Of a DNA stretch of 64,000 bases, positions 42,185-50,084 are shown piece by piece. Under the pieces are notes generated by a model. It was given only the letters and a program-made list of their open reading frames with translations, was not told the DNA's origin and searched no databases. The stretch comes from CAWBLP01 sp963789495. Lineage in GTDB: Bacteria > Pseudomonadota > Alphaproteobacteria > Acetobacterales > Acetobacteraceae. The stretch covers positions 1-64,000 of the forward strand of contig CAWBLP010000031.1 of NCBI GenBank assembly GCA_963789495.1, written 5' to 3'. A program made the position numbers and the translations under genes. The stretch's first letter is position 1. The number at the start of each line of letters is the position of its first letter.

Positions 42185-42520
42185 CTTACGTCTCCTGCGT
42201 CTTGACTCTGCCTACAGCAACGCCGTCCGGGCGGCCCAGTTCCGTCCCGGCCGAAACGGATTGCACGCGCCGAACCGGTAAGGTCGATGCGATTTGCGGC
42301 GAGCGCACGAAACAACCTGTCTTTCCAGGCGGCTGGCACGAAATGCGGCGCGGTTCGCACAGGGCTCGGCCTCGTCGCGCCAATCGGTTAACTGGATTTC
42401 GGTTAACAAGTTCTATTGCATTGCACCATAACGCTTTTCCAGGCCCGCAACTTGTCGGGAAGCACAACCGGGCGCTAGGTGTAGGCGACAATCGGCGAAA
42501 CCGCAGCGGGGGAGCATGCC
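42185..42520 (+). promoter_or_regulatory. Divergent upstream region of pdhA with direct repeat
   Basis: This region is comparatively AT-rich and has no gene. It contains two copies of TCGGTTAAC at 42384-42392 and 42399-42407, spaced 15 bp start to start, followed by AAGTTCTATTGCATTGCACC. A paired direct repeat upstream of a major metabolic operon is a likely transcription-factor site. The spacing does not fit the CtrA TTAA-N7-TTAA rule. The pdhA start is preceded by GGGGGAG. Confidence 0.45.
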
Positions 42521-43531
42521 ATGGCGCAAGCGGCGGAAACCAGGAAGCGCGGCAAGACGCGCCAGCCTGTGATCGACCAGGACAAGCTGCTGCACGCCTA
42601 TCGCGCGATGCTGCTGATCCGTCGCTTCGAGGAGAAGGCCGGGCAGCTCTACGGCATGGGGCTGATCGGCGGGTTCTGCCACCTGTATATCGGCCAGGAA
42701 GCGGTGGTGGTCGGCATGCAGATGGCGATCGGCGAGGGCGACCAGGTGATCACCTCCTACCGGGACCACGGCCACATGCTGGCCTGCGGTATGGACCCGC
42801 GCGGCGTGATGTCGGAGCTGACCGGGCGGTCCGGCGGGTACTCGCACGGCAAGGGCGGGTCGATGCACATGTTCAGCAAGGAGAAGAACTTCTTCGGCGG
42901 GCATGGCATCGTCGGCGCCCAGGTCAGCCTGGGCAACGGTCTCGCCTTCAGCAACTGGTATCGCGGCAACGACCGCGTCGCGCTCACCTATTTCGGCGAG
43001 GGCGCGTCCAACCAGGGCCAGGTGTTCGAAAGCTTCAACCTGGCCGCGCTGATGAAGCTGCCGGTGGTGTTCATCATCGAGAACAACAAATACGGCATGG
43101 GCACATCAGTCGAGCGGGCGTCCGCATCGAAGGACCTGTCGAAGAACGGTGCCGCCTGGGGCATTCCGGGCACGCAGGTGGACGGCATGGACGTACTGGC
43201 GGTGAAGGCCGCCGCGGACCAGGCGGTGGCGCATTGCCGCGCCGGCAAGGGACCGTATCTGCTGGAGGTGAAGACCTATCGCTATCGTGGACACTCGATG
43301 TCCGACCCGGCGCGCTATCGGACCCGGGAGGAGGTGCAGATGATGCGCACCCAGCACGACTGCATCGAGAATGCGCGCCACAAGCTGGAAGCCATGGGCG
43401 TCGATGAAGCCGCGATCAAGCAAATTGACGACGAGGTGAAGCGGATGATCCAGGACGCCGCCGATTTCGCCCAGGAAAGTCCAGAGCCGGACCCATCGGA
43501 ACTCTATACCGACGTGCTGCTGGAGGGCTGA
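42521..43531 (+). CDS. pdhA: Pyruvate dehydrogenase E1 component, alpha subunit
   Basis: This 336-residue thiamine-diphosphate enzyme subunit forms the alpha2beta2 E1 of the pyruvate dehydrogenase complex. The conserved start of the fold is YRAMLLIRRFEEKAGQLYGM, followed by HLYIGQEAVVVGM, SYRDHGHMLACGMDP and KGGSMHMFSKEKNFFGGHG. The ThDP motif is LTYFGEGASNQGQVFESFN with the closing NN in VFIIENNKYGMGT. The phosphorylation-loop equivalent YRYRGHSMSDPARYRT is present, although regulation by kinases is eukaryotic. It is followed by pdhB after 3 bp. Confidence 0.95.
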   Translation: MAQAAETRKRGKTRQPVIDQDKLLHAYRAMLLIRRFEEKAGQLYGMGLIGGFCHLYIGQEAVVVGMQMAIGEGDQVITSYRDHGHMLACGMDPRGVMSELTGRSGGYSHGKGGSMHMFSKEKNFFGGHGIVGAQVSLGNGLAFSNWYRGNDRVALTYFGEGASNQGQVFESFNLAALMKLPVVFIIENNKYGMGTSVERASASKDLSKNGAAWGIPGTQVDGMDVLAVKAAADQAVAHCRAGKGPYLLEVKTYRYRGHSMSDPARYRTREEVQMMRTQHDCIENARHKLEAMGVDEAAIKQIDDEVKRMIQDAADFAQESPEPDPSELYTDVLLEG

Positions 43532-43534
43532 GCG

Positions 43535-44923
43535 ATGGCGACGCAGATTCTGATGCCGGCGCTGTCGCCGACCATGACCGAGGGCAAGCTGGCCAAATGG
43601 CTGAAATCGGTCGGTGACGAGGTGCGCGCCGGCGACGTGATCGCCGAGATCGAGACCGACAAGGCAACCATGGAAGTGGAGGCGGTGGACGAGGGCAAGC
43701 TGGCCCAGATCCTGGTGGATGAGGGCACCGAAGGCGTCGCAGTGAACACGCCGATCGCCGTGCTGGCGGCCAATGGCGAGGACGTCTCGGCGGCCAAGGC
43801 CGCACCGCCGCCACAGGCTGCGACACCGGCCGAACCGAAAGTCGCGGCCGAGCCGGAAGATGCGAAGGCGGTGGCCGATCGCGGCGCGCAGGGGCAGCGC
43901 AAGCCGGCGATGGAGGCAGCCCCGGCACTCGAGAAGGATTGGGGACCAAGCAAGCCGATCACGGTGCGTGAGGCGCTGCGCGACGCGATGGCGGCGGAGT
44001 TGCGGCGCGACGACCGCGTGTTCCTGATGGGCGAGGAGGTCGCGCAGTACCAGGGCGCGTACAAGATCAGCCAGGGGCTGCTGGACGAATTCGGGCCGAA
44101 GCGGGTGATCGACACGCCGATCACCGAGCACGGTTTCACCGGTATGGCGGTGGGCGCGGCGTTGAACGGGCTGCGGCCGATCGTGGAGTTCATGACCTTC
44201 AACTTCGCCATGCAGGCGATGGACCAGCTGATCAATTCCGCGGCCAAGACGCTGTACATGTCGGGCGGCCAGATGGGCTGCCCGATCGTGTTCCGCGGCC
44301 CGAACGGCGCGGCGTCACGCGTCGCGGCACAGCACTCGCAATGCTACGCATCGTGGTATGCCCATGTGCCTGGGCTGAAAGTGGTGTCGCCGTGGTCATC
44401 CGCCGATGCCAAGGGCCTGCTGCGCGCCGCCATTCGCGATCCGAACCCGGTGATCGTGCTGGAGAACGAAATCCTCTACGGCCACACCTTCGACTGCCCG
44501 ACCGATGAGGATTTCATCCTGCCGATCGGCCGCGCCAAGGTGGAACGCGCCGGCGACCGCGTCACCATCGTCGCGTTCAGCATCATGGTGGGCGTGGCGC
44601 TGAAGGCCGCCGAAGCCCTGGCGGAACAGGGTATCGAGGCCGAGGTGATCAATCTGCGCTCGCTGCGGCCGCTGGATACCGCGACCATCATCGAGAGCGT
44701 GAAGAAGACCAATCGCATCGTGACGGTGGAAGAGGGCTGGCCCTTTGCCGGCATCGGTGCCGAGGTGACCATGCAGGTGATCGAGCACGCGTTCGACTGG
44801 CTCGATGCGCCGCCGGTGCGGGTGCATGGCGTGGATGTGCCGCTGCCCTACGCCGCAAATCTGGAGAAGCTCGCGCTGCCGCAGCCCGAATGGGTGGTGG
44901 ACGCGGTGAAGCAGATCGTCTGA
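43535..44923 (+). CDS. pdhB: Pyruvate dehydrogenase E1 component, beta subunit with lipoyl domain
   Basis: This 462-residue subunit has an N-terminal lipoyl domain (MATQILMPALSPTMTEGKLA, lipoylated Lys in IETDKATMEVEAVD), an Ala/Pro linker (about 80-130), and then the E1-beta transketolase-like domain. The beta domain shows ITVREALRDAMAAELRRDD, VFLMGEEVAQYQGAYKISQG, DTPITEHGFTGMAVGAAL and FRGPNGAASRVAAQHSQCY. Lipoylated E1-beta is characteristic of alphaproteobacterial complexes. It lies between pdhA and pdhC with 3 and 12 bp spacings. Confidence 0.95.
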   Translation: MATQILMPALSPTMTEGKLAKWLKSVGDEVRAGDVIAEIETDKATMEVEAVDEGKLAQILVDEGTEGVAVNTPIAVLAANGEDVSAAKAAPPPQAATPAEPKVAAEPEDAKAVADRGAQGQRKPAMEAAPALEKDWGPSKPITVREALRDAMAAELRRDDRVFLMGEEVAQYQGAYKISQGLLDEFGPKRVIDTPITEHGFTGMAVGAALNGLRPIVEFMTFNFAMQAMDQLINSAAKTLYMSGGQMGCPIVFRGPNGAASRVAAQHSQCYASWYAHVPGLKVVSPWSSADAKGLLRAAIRDPNPVIVLENEILYGHTFDCPTDEDFILPIGRAKVERAGDRVTIVAFSIMVGVALKAAEALAEQGIEAEVINLRSLRPLDTATIIESVKKTNRIVTVEEGWPFAGIGAEVTMQVIEHAFDWLDAPPVRVHGVDVPLPYAANLEKLALPQPEWVVDAVKQIV

Positions 44924-44935
44924 GGGGGCCGGAAC

Positions 44936-46342
44936 ATGGCGACCAATATCCTGATGCCAGCGCTGTCGCCCACCATGACGGAAGGCACGCTGGCGCGTTG
45001 GCTGAAGAAGGAAGGCGAGCCGGTGAAAGCCGGCGACGTGATCGCCGAGATCGAGACCGACAAGGCGACGATGGAAGTCGAAGCGGTCGATGAGGGTGTG
45101 CTGGGCAGGATCCTGGTGCAGGACGGCACCGAGGGCGTGAAGGTGAACGACCCGATCGCGATTCTGGTCGATGAAGGCGAAGCGGTGCCGGACGGACCGG
45201 CGCCGGCTGCCGCCAAGCCTGCCACCGCCCCGGCCGCAGCAAAGCCCGCCGCGAAGCCGCCGCCCGGCGAGCGCAGCGGTGGGCCGGTGTCGCAACCGGC
45301 ATCGGCGTCCGCCTCCGGCGCCCGCGCCCCGACACCGGCGGGGGGCGAGAACGCATCGGCTGCGCCGGCCTTGCAGCAGAATGCCGCCCCAGCGCGCGGC
45401 AACGGCCATGACGCAGGTGGGGAGCGGGTTTTTGCCTCGCCGCTGGCGCGGCGCATGGCGCAGCAGGCCGGCATCGATCTGGCCTCGCTGAAAGGCAGCG
45501 GCCCGAACGGCCGCATCGTGAAGGTGGATATCGACGGGGCGATGCAACGCGGGCCTGCCGCTGCCGCACCGCCCCCGCAGGCCGCGGCCGCCCCTGCCCC
45601 TGCCGCCGCGCCGGTCGCCCGTGCCACCGCGCCGGCCATCACGGCGCCGCACAAGCTGGTCCCGAACAGCTCCATCAGGAAGGTCATCGCGCGTCGGCTG
45701 TCCGAGGCGAAATCCACCATCCCGCATTTCTACGTGTCGATGGATATCGAGATTGACGCGCTGGTTGCGCTGATGAACCAGCTCAACGCCAAGTCGCCGA
45801 AGGAAGGGCCGACCGCCTACAACGTCACGATCAACGACCTGGTGATCAAGGCGGCGGCGGCGACGCTGCGCCAGGTGCCGGCGGTGAACGCAAGCTGGAC
45901 CGACGACGCGATCGCCCTGTACGACGATGTCGACATCAGCGTCGCCGTGGCGATTCCGGACGGGCTGATCACGCCGATCATCCGCCGCGCGGACCAGAAG
46001 GGCCTGGCGACGATCAGCCGCGAGATGAAGGACCTGGCCGGCCGCGCCCGCGCCGGAAAACTGAAACCCGAGGAATTCCAGGGCGGCGGCTTCTCCATCT
46101 CCAACATGGGCATGTTCGGTGTGTCGGAGTTCTCCGCGATCATCAACCCGCCGCAGGCGGCGATCCTGGCCGTGGCGGCCGGCCAGAAACGCCCGGTGGT
46201 GAAGAACGACGCGCTGGCGATCGCGACGGTGATGACCTGCACGCTGAGTGTCGATCACCGCGTGGTGGACGGCGCATTGGGTGCGAACTGGCTGCGCGCG
46301 TTCAAGCGGATCGTGGAGGACCCGCTGAGCCTGCTGCTGTGA
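44936..46342 (+). CDS. pdhC: Dihydrolipoamide acetyltransferase (E2) of pyruvate dehydrogenase
   Basis: This 468-residue core protein of the complex has one lipoyl domain (MATNILMPALSPTMTEGTLA, Lys in IETDKATMEVE). A long Ala/Pro-rich linker follows, then the E1/E3-binding domain VFASPLARRMAQQAGIDLA with GSGPNGRIVKVDI, a second linker, and the catalytic domain. The catalytic His/Asp motif is LSVDHRVVDGALGANWLRAF, and FSISNMGMFGVSEFSAIINP is the substrate channel region. Its lipoyl domain closely resembles that of E1-beta, suggesting duplication. It ends the contiguous pdhABC run; an inserted GIY-YIG gene separates it from lpdA. Confidence 0.95.
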   Translation: MATNILMPALSPTMTEGTLARWLKKEGEPVKAGDVIAEIETDKATMEVEAVDEGVLGRILVQDGTEGVKVNDPIAILVDEGEAVPDGPAPAAAKPATAPAAAKPAAKPPPGERSGGPVSQPASASASGARAPTPAGGENASAAPALQQNAAPARGNGHDAGGERVFASPLARRMAQQAGIDLASLKGSGPNGRIVKVDIDGAMQRGPAAAAPPPQAAAAPAPAAAPVARATAPAITAPHKLVPNSSIRKVIARRLSEAKSTIPHFYVSMDIEIDALVALMNQLNAKSPKEGPTAYNVTINDLVIKAAAATLRQVPAVNASWTDDAIALYDDVDISVAVAIPDGLITPIIRRADQKGLATISREMKDLAGRARAGKLKPEEFQGGGFSISNMGMFGVSEFSAIINPPQAAILAVAAGQKRPVVKNDALAIATVMTCTLSVDHRVVDGALGANWLRAFKRIVEDPLSLLL

Positions 46343-46483
46343 GGGCGCAGGGCGGCGACGGCCGGTTGCCTGCCATCGCGGCGGAGTTCGATGACGGTCG
46401 CCTCTTCTCTCCCTACCGTCAGCGCTCTCCCTTCCGTCAGCGGCGGGCACGATGACGATTGCCTCTCCTCCCTCGTCTCCCTC

Positions 46484-46510
46484 GTCATGGCCGGGCTTGA
46501 CCCGACCATC
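46484..46510 (+). repeat. REP-like palindrome, left of the GIY-YIG gene
   Basis: The palindrome contains CATGGCCGGGCTTGACCCGA with near-complementary halves (ATGGCCGGG and CCCGACCAT). The same element in the opposite orientation lies 12 bp after the GIY-YIG gene, and degenerate copies are near 1.72 and 57.06 kb. Confidence 0.65.
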
Positions 46511-46607
46511 TACCGTCCACCGATCGGGCAAAGACTCAGAGGACACCGACCGATCGGGGGCGGATGGCCGGCTCAGCTCCGGCCTTGACGGGCGGTAGAG
46601 CGCACTG

Positions 46608-46895
46608 ATGCCGGGCGGGTGGGTGTACATCATGACCAACCATCCGGACGGCACGCTCTCCATCGGCGTCACCAACGATCTGGCCTGCAGGGTCTGGGAA
46701 CATCGCAACGGCATCGGCAGCAGGTTCGTGCAATGCTACTACCTGAAGCGTCTGGTCTACGCGGAGCCGCATGACGATATCCGCACCGCCATCCAACGCG
46801 AGACCAGCCTGAAGCGCCGGCCACGTGCGTGGACGACGGCGCTCATTACCACGCGCAATCCCGCATGGGAGGATCTCAGTGACCAACTTCCGTAG
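46608..46895 (+). CDS. GIY-YIG nuclease family protein
   Basis: This 95-residue single-domain GIY-YIG endonuclease fold begins MPGGWVYIMTNHPDGTLSIG, where YIM...SIG are the two halves of the motif (the usual second Tyr is Ser here). It continues VTNDLACRVWEHRNGIG, in which the Arg and downstream His are the expected metal/catalytic side chains. The conserved tail has AIQRETSLKRRPRAWTTALI and NPAWEDLSDQLP. The family (UPF0213/YhbQ-like) is common in many alleles in alphaproteobacteria. Here it is enclosed by REP palindromes in inverted orientation and splits the pdh gene cluster, as a mobile cassette would. Confidence 0.83.
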   Translation: MPGGWVYIMTNHPDGTLSIGVTNDLACRVWEHRNGIGSRFVQCYYLKRLVYAEPHDDIRTAIQRETSLKRRPRAWTTALITTRNPAWEDLSDQLP

Positions 46896-46906
46896 GTGTG
46901 CAGAGG

Positions 46907-46930
46907 ACCCGGTCAAGCCCGGCCATCACG
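46907..46930 (-). repeat. REP-like palindrome, right of the GIY-YIG gene
   Basis: ACCCGGTCAAGCCCGGCCAT is the inverted counterpart of the copy left of the gene; the shared core is GTCAAGCCCGGCCAT. Together the two copies bracket a segment of about 400 bp. Confidence 0.65.
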
Positions 46931-47017
46931 GGGGAGATGGGGGAGTATGAGGTCGGTCTCAATCCGCCGCTCTCGGCATCCGATGCTCCTCACTCAATTC
47001 GCGCTCGCCCGATAGCA

Positions 47018-47515
47018 ATGCCAGCGCCCTTCACCCTGCGTGACGCGACGCCGGCGGACCTGCCGGACATCCATCGCCTGCTGCGCGGGCTCGCCGAGTA
47101 CGAACAGCTCCTGCATCTCGCCACCGCAACGGAAGCGGATCTGCAGAATCTGCTGTTCGGCCCGCAGCCTTTCGCCTTCGCGGTAATCGCCGAAACCGAA
47201 CGCCGCACCGTCGGCACGCTGCTGTGGCTGCACACGATCAGTACCTTCGCCGGACGCCCCGGCATCTTCGTCGAGGACGTGTTCGTCGAGCCGGCCCATC
47301 GCGGCAAGGGCATCGGACTCGCGCTGTTCCGCCATGTCGCAGCAATTGCGCACGCCCGAAACTATATCTGCCTGGAATGGCGGGTGCTGAACCGCAACGC
47401 GCCTGCCCTCGCCTTCTATCGGCAACTCGGCGCGAAGCCGATCACCGAGTGGCAAACCATGGAATTGCGCGGGGCCGCATTGGCGGCACTCGCCGAAGGA
47501 GCGGATCATGGCTGA
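47018..47515 (+). CDS. GNAT-family N-acetyltransferase
   Basis: This 165-residue acetyltransferase is of the SSAT-like type. It begins FTLRDATPADLPDIHRLLRG and has a central beta bulge in RPGIFVEDVFVEPAHRGKGI, followed by GLALFRHVAAIAHARN. The acetyl-CoA P-loop is RGKGIG, and the C-terminal motif is WRVLNRNAPALAFYRQLGAK. FVEDLFVxPxxRGxGIGxxL is typical of diamine/thialysine acetyltransferases. The start at 47018 is used because upstream codons overlap a REP. It overlaps the start of lpdA by 8 bp, so it is translated together with a pyruvate dehydrogenase subunit. Confidence 0.85.
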   Translation: MPAPFTLRDATPADLPDIHRLLRGLAEYEQLLHLATATEADLQNLLFGPQPFAFAVIAETERRTVGTLLWLHTISTFAGRPGIFVEDVFVEPAHRGKGIGLALFRHVAAIAHARNYICLEWRVLNRNAPALAFYRQLGAKPITEWQTMELRGAALAALAEGADHG

Positions 47516-48908
47516 GCAGAATTTCGATGTGATCATCGTAGGCGGCGGTCCCGGCGGCTACGTCACCGCGATCCGCGCCGCGCAGCTCGGCATGAAGGCC
47601 GCCGTGGTGGAGCGCGAACATCTGGGCGGCATCTGCCTCAACTGGGGCTGCATCCCCACCAAGGCGCTGCTGCGCACCAGCGAGATCAACCACCTGCTGC
47701 ATCATCTACCGGACTACGGATTTGCCGCGGTGGAGCCGCGCTTCGATCTGGACAAGGTGGTGAAGCGCTCACGCGCGGTGGCGAAACAATTGTCGCAGGG
47801 CGTCGCGCATCTGCTGCGCAAGCACAAGGTCACCGTGTTCGACGGCAGCGGCAAACTCGCGGGAAAGCAGACACTGGCGGTGGCGAAGGACGGCAAGCCG
47901 GTCGCGACCCTGAAGGCGCCGCATATCATCCTGGCGACCGGCGCCCGCGCGCGCGAACTGCCCGGCATGGAGGCCGACGGCAAGCTGATCTGGACCTACA
48001 AGCACGCGATGGTGCCGGCGGCGTTTCCCAAATCGCTGCTGGTGATCGGCTCCGGCGCGATCGGCATCGAATTCGCCAGCTTCTACCTGAACATGGGCGC
48101 ACAGGTCACCGTGGTGGAAGTGCTGCCGCGCATTCTCCCTGTCGAGGACGAGGAAATTTCCGCTTTCGCGCACAAGGCGTTCGAGAAGCAGGGCATGAAG
48201 ATCATAGCCGGCGCCGCGGTGAAGGGGGTGAAGAAGAACGCCGACAACGTCACCGTCACGGTGGAGGCCGGTGGCAAGAGCCAGGAGATCACCGTGGACC
48301 GCGTGATCTCCGCCGTCGGCATCGTCGGCAACGTGGAGGATCTCGGCCTGGAAGGCACCGGCGTGAAAGTGGATCGCACCCATGTGGTGATCGACGAATA
48401 CTGCCGCACCGGCGAGCCCGGCGTGTACGCGATCGGCGACCTCGCCGGCCCGCCCTGGCTGGCGCACAAGGCCAGCCATGAAGGCGTGCTCTGCGTGGAA
48501 AAGATCGCCGGCGGGAACGACGTGCATCCGATGGACGTGCGCAATATCCCCGGCTGCACCTATTGCCGGCCACAGATCGCCTCGGTCGGCCTGACCGAGG
48601 CGCGCGCCAAGGAAGCGGGCTACACGGTGAAAGTCGGAAAATTCCCGTTCATCGGCAACGGCAAGGCGATCGCGATGGGCGAGCCGGAAGGCATGGTGAA
48701 GACCGTGTTCGACGCCAAAACCGGAGAATTGCTTGGCGCGCACATGGTCGGCGCGGAAGTGACCGAGATGATCCAGGGCTACGTCATCGCCCGCACGCTG
48801 GAAAGCACCGAAGCCGAACTGATGGAGACGGTGTTCCCGCATCCGACCATCAGCGAGACGATGCATGAGGCGGTGCTGGACGCGTACGGCCGGGTGATCC
48901 ATTTCTGA
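47508..48908 (+). CDS. lpdA: Dihydrolipoamide dehydrogenase (E3)
   Basis: This 466-residue FAD enzyme reoxidises the lipoyl groups of the pyruvate dehydrogenase complex. The FAD site is FDVIIVGGGPGGYVTAIRAA, and the redox-active disulfide is GGICLNWGCIPTKALL. The NAD site is LLVIGSGAIGIEFASFYLNM, the second FAD strand is GVYAIGDLAGPPWLAHKASH, and the dimer-interface His/Glu is in VFPHPTISETMHEAV. No lipoyl domain is fused. It belongs to the pdh cluster despite the inserted genes before it. Confidence 0.95.
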   Translation: MAEQNFDVIIVGGGPGGYVTAIRAAQLGMKAAVVEREHLGGICLNWGCIPTKALLRTSEINHLLHHLPDYGFAAVEPRFDLDKVVKRSRAVAKQLSQGVAHLLRKHKVTVFDGSGKLAGKQTLAVAKDGKPVATLKAPHIILATGARARELPGMEADGKLIWTYKHAMVPAAFPKSLLVIGSGAIGIEFASFYLNMGAQVTVVEVLPRILPVEDEEISAFAHKAFEKQGMKIIAGAAVKGVKKNADNVTVTVEAGGKSQEITVDRVISAVGIVGNVEDLGLEGTGVKVDRTHVVIDEYCRTGEPGVYAIGDLAGPPWLAHKASHEGVLCVEKIAGGNDVHPMDVRNIPGCTYCRPQIASVGLTEARAKEAGYTVKVGKFPFIGNGKAIAMGEPEGMVKTVFDAKTGELLGAHMVGAEVTEMIQGYVIARTLESTEAELMETVFPHPTISETMHEAVLDAYGRVIHF

Positions 48909-48996
48909 AGTGATGCGCGGGCACCGGCGGCGGCCGCTGGGACTCCAGCCACCGGGGACCGTTCGCACCCTGCCGCCCTCTCATGACCGTCGCCTT

Positions 48997-49026
48997 TGTC
49001 CGACGGATGTGATATCCTGTCGGACA
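48997..49026. promoter_or_regulatory. Dyad operator upstream of the toxin-antitoxin pair
   Basis: Arms TGTCCGAC and GTCGGACA are perfectly complementary, with an inner GGAT/ATCC pair around GTGAT. The dyad ends where the AGGAG ribosome site of the antitoxin begins. Its position is right for autoregulation by an antitoxin of ribbon-helix-helix type. Confidence 0.6.
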
Positions 49027-49039
49027 GGAGACCAATGTC

Positions 49040-49378
49040 ATGCAGACTCGGCAGGCTGATCAGCCCGGGACCGGCGAGAAGGCGGTGTCAAAACGTAGAA
49101 GGAACAATACCGCGCCTGCGGCCAAACTGGTTGCGGCCCAGACGGCCGAAGCGCTGCGCGGACTGGCAGACCGCGGAGTGCTCACGGGCCGTGCGGACAA
49201 GGTGAGTGCTCGGATCGACCAGGGCCTGCTCGCGGCGGCTGCGCGGAAGATCGGGTCCAGCAATACGACGGACGTACTGCAGGCGGCGCTTGCCGCCTTC
49301 GTGGCGCCGGACCCGTTCGTGGAATGGTTGCTATCGGACCAGGATCGACTGCCCGCGGATTTCGAGCTTGCCATCTGA
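49040..49378 (+). CDS. Putative ribbon-helix-helix antitoxin
   Basis: This 112-residue protein has a basic, disordered-looking N-terminus (AVSKRRRNNTAPAAKLVAAQ). A central RHH-like segment follows, KVSARIDQGLLAAAARKIGS then NTTDVLQAALAAFV, where a short strand precedes two helices as in MetJ/Arc antitoxins. The C-terminus has FVEWLLSDQDRLPADFELAI, the kind of acidic tail that wraps around a PIN toxin. The ATG has AGGAG nine bases upstream. The unusually long N-terminal extension is a difference from standard VapB-like proteins. The stop is 4 bp before the toxin-like gene. Confidence 0.7.
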   Translation: MQTRQADQPGTGEKAVSKRRRNNTAPAAKLVAAQTAEALRGLADRGVLTGRADKVSARIDQGLLAAAARKIGSSNTTDVLQAALAAFVAPDPFVEWLLSDQDRLPADFELAI

Positions 49379-49382
49379 CACG

Positions 49383-49982
49383 ATGGGCGCCGTCGCCAGG
49401 CGGTACAATCCGGCCGACCACAAGGCGACGTTGCGCTACCGCCCGGATGACGATCTTCCGTTCGATCCGGCTGCGGCACCGACGCTGCCTGTCCTGCTCG
49501 ACACGACGTACTATCTCGATCGCAGCAAGGGGAAGATACCGCCGGGCGTTCGGGCATTGATCGCGGCGCGACAGCACATGGTGTATAATTGTGGTGTCGT
49601 CTGCGCCGAACTCGCGATCAGCCTGGGTCTGCTCGATCCCTCCGATGCGCGGACGCAAGCCGCCATGGCCCCGATCCGGGCGCATCTGGATCACATGGTC
49701 CGCGACAAGACCGTGGCGCCCAGCGCGTTCGCCTGGACCGAGGCGGCCATCATTGCCGGCATGCTGGCACGAACCCAGGGACTCGCCACGGCGAAGCGGC
49801 GTCTCACCCCGGATCAGGCCTGCTGCCAGCAGGGACGACGCCGCGAATTACTGCTGGATGCCCTGTTGTACGTCACGGCTTTGGAACAGAATATGCTTCT
49901 GATCAGCGGCAACATCCGGCACATGGATCTTCTACTGCAGCTTCGGCCGGCGGACAACGTGCTGCTCTACCGTCCCGTGTGA
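49383..49982 (+). CDS. Putative PIN-domain toxin
   Basis: This 199-residue protein has features of a PIN RNase: a first strand with acidic residue PVLLDTTYYLDRSKGKIP, an acidic helix NCGVVCAELAISLG, and a third acidic site in RRELLLDALLYVTALEQNM. It ends LLISGNIRHMDLLLQL, which resembles the terminal DxD(F/L) region with Asn for one Asp. It is longer than VapC (about 130 residues) because of an N-terminal extension and an insert. With the preceding antitoxin-like gene and operator dyad it makes a type II toxin-antitoxin pair. Catalytic competence is not certain. Confidence 0.7.
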   Translation: MGAVARRYNPADHKATLRYRPDDDLPFDPAAAPTLPVLLDTTYYLDRSKGKIPPGVRALIAARQHMVYNCGVVCAELAISLGLLDPSDARTQAAMAPIRAHLDHMVRDKTVAPSAFAWTEAAIIAGMLARTQGLATAKRRLTPDQACCQQGRRRELLLDALLYVTALEQNMLLISGNIRHMDLLLQLRPADNVLLYRPV

Positions 49983-50084
49983 AACCGGGTTACCCGGTGG
50001 CGAGCCACCTTCCGACGCGCGATCGTGTTCCGGCGCGTCTTCCCGCTTGACGCCCCCACCCCCGCCCGCCACTTCTAGCCCATC

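Noticed and set aside
42384..42407. CtrA binding site
   Set aside because: The two TTAA boxes are separated by 11 bp, not the 7 bp of the CtrA consensus.
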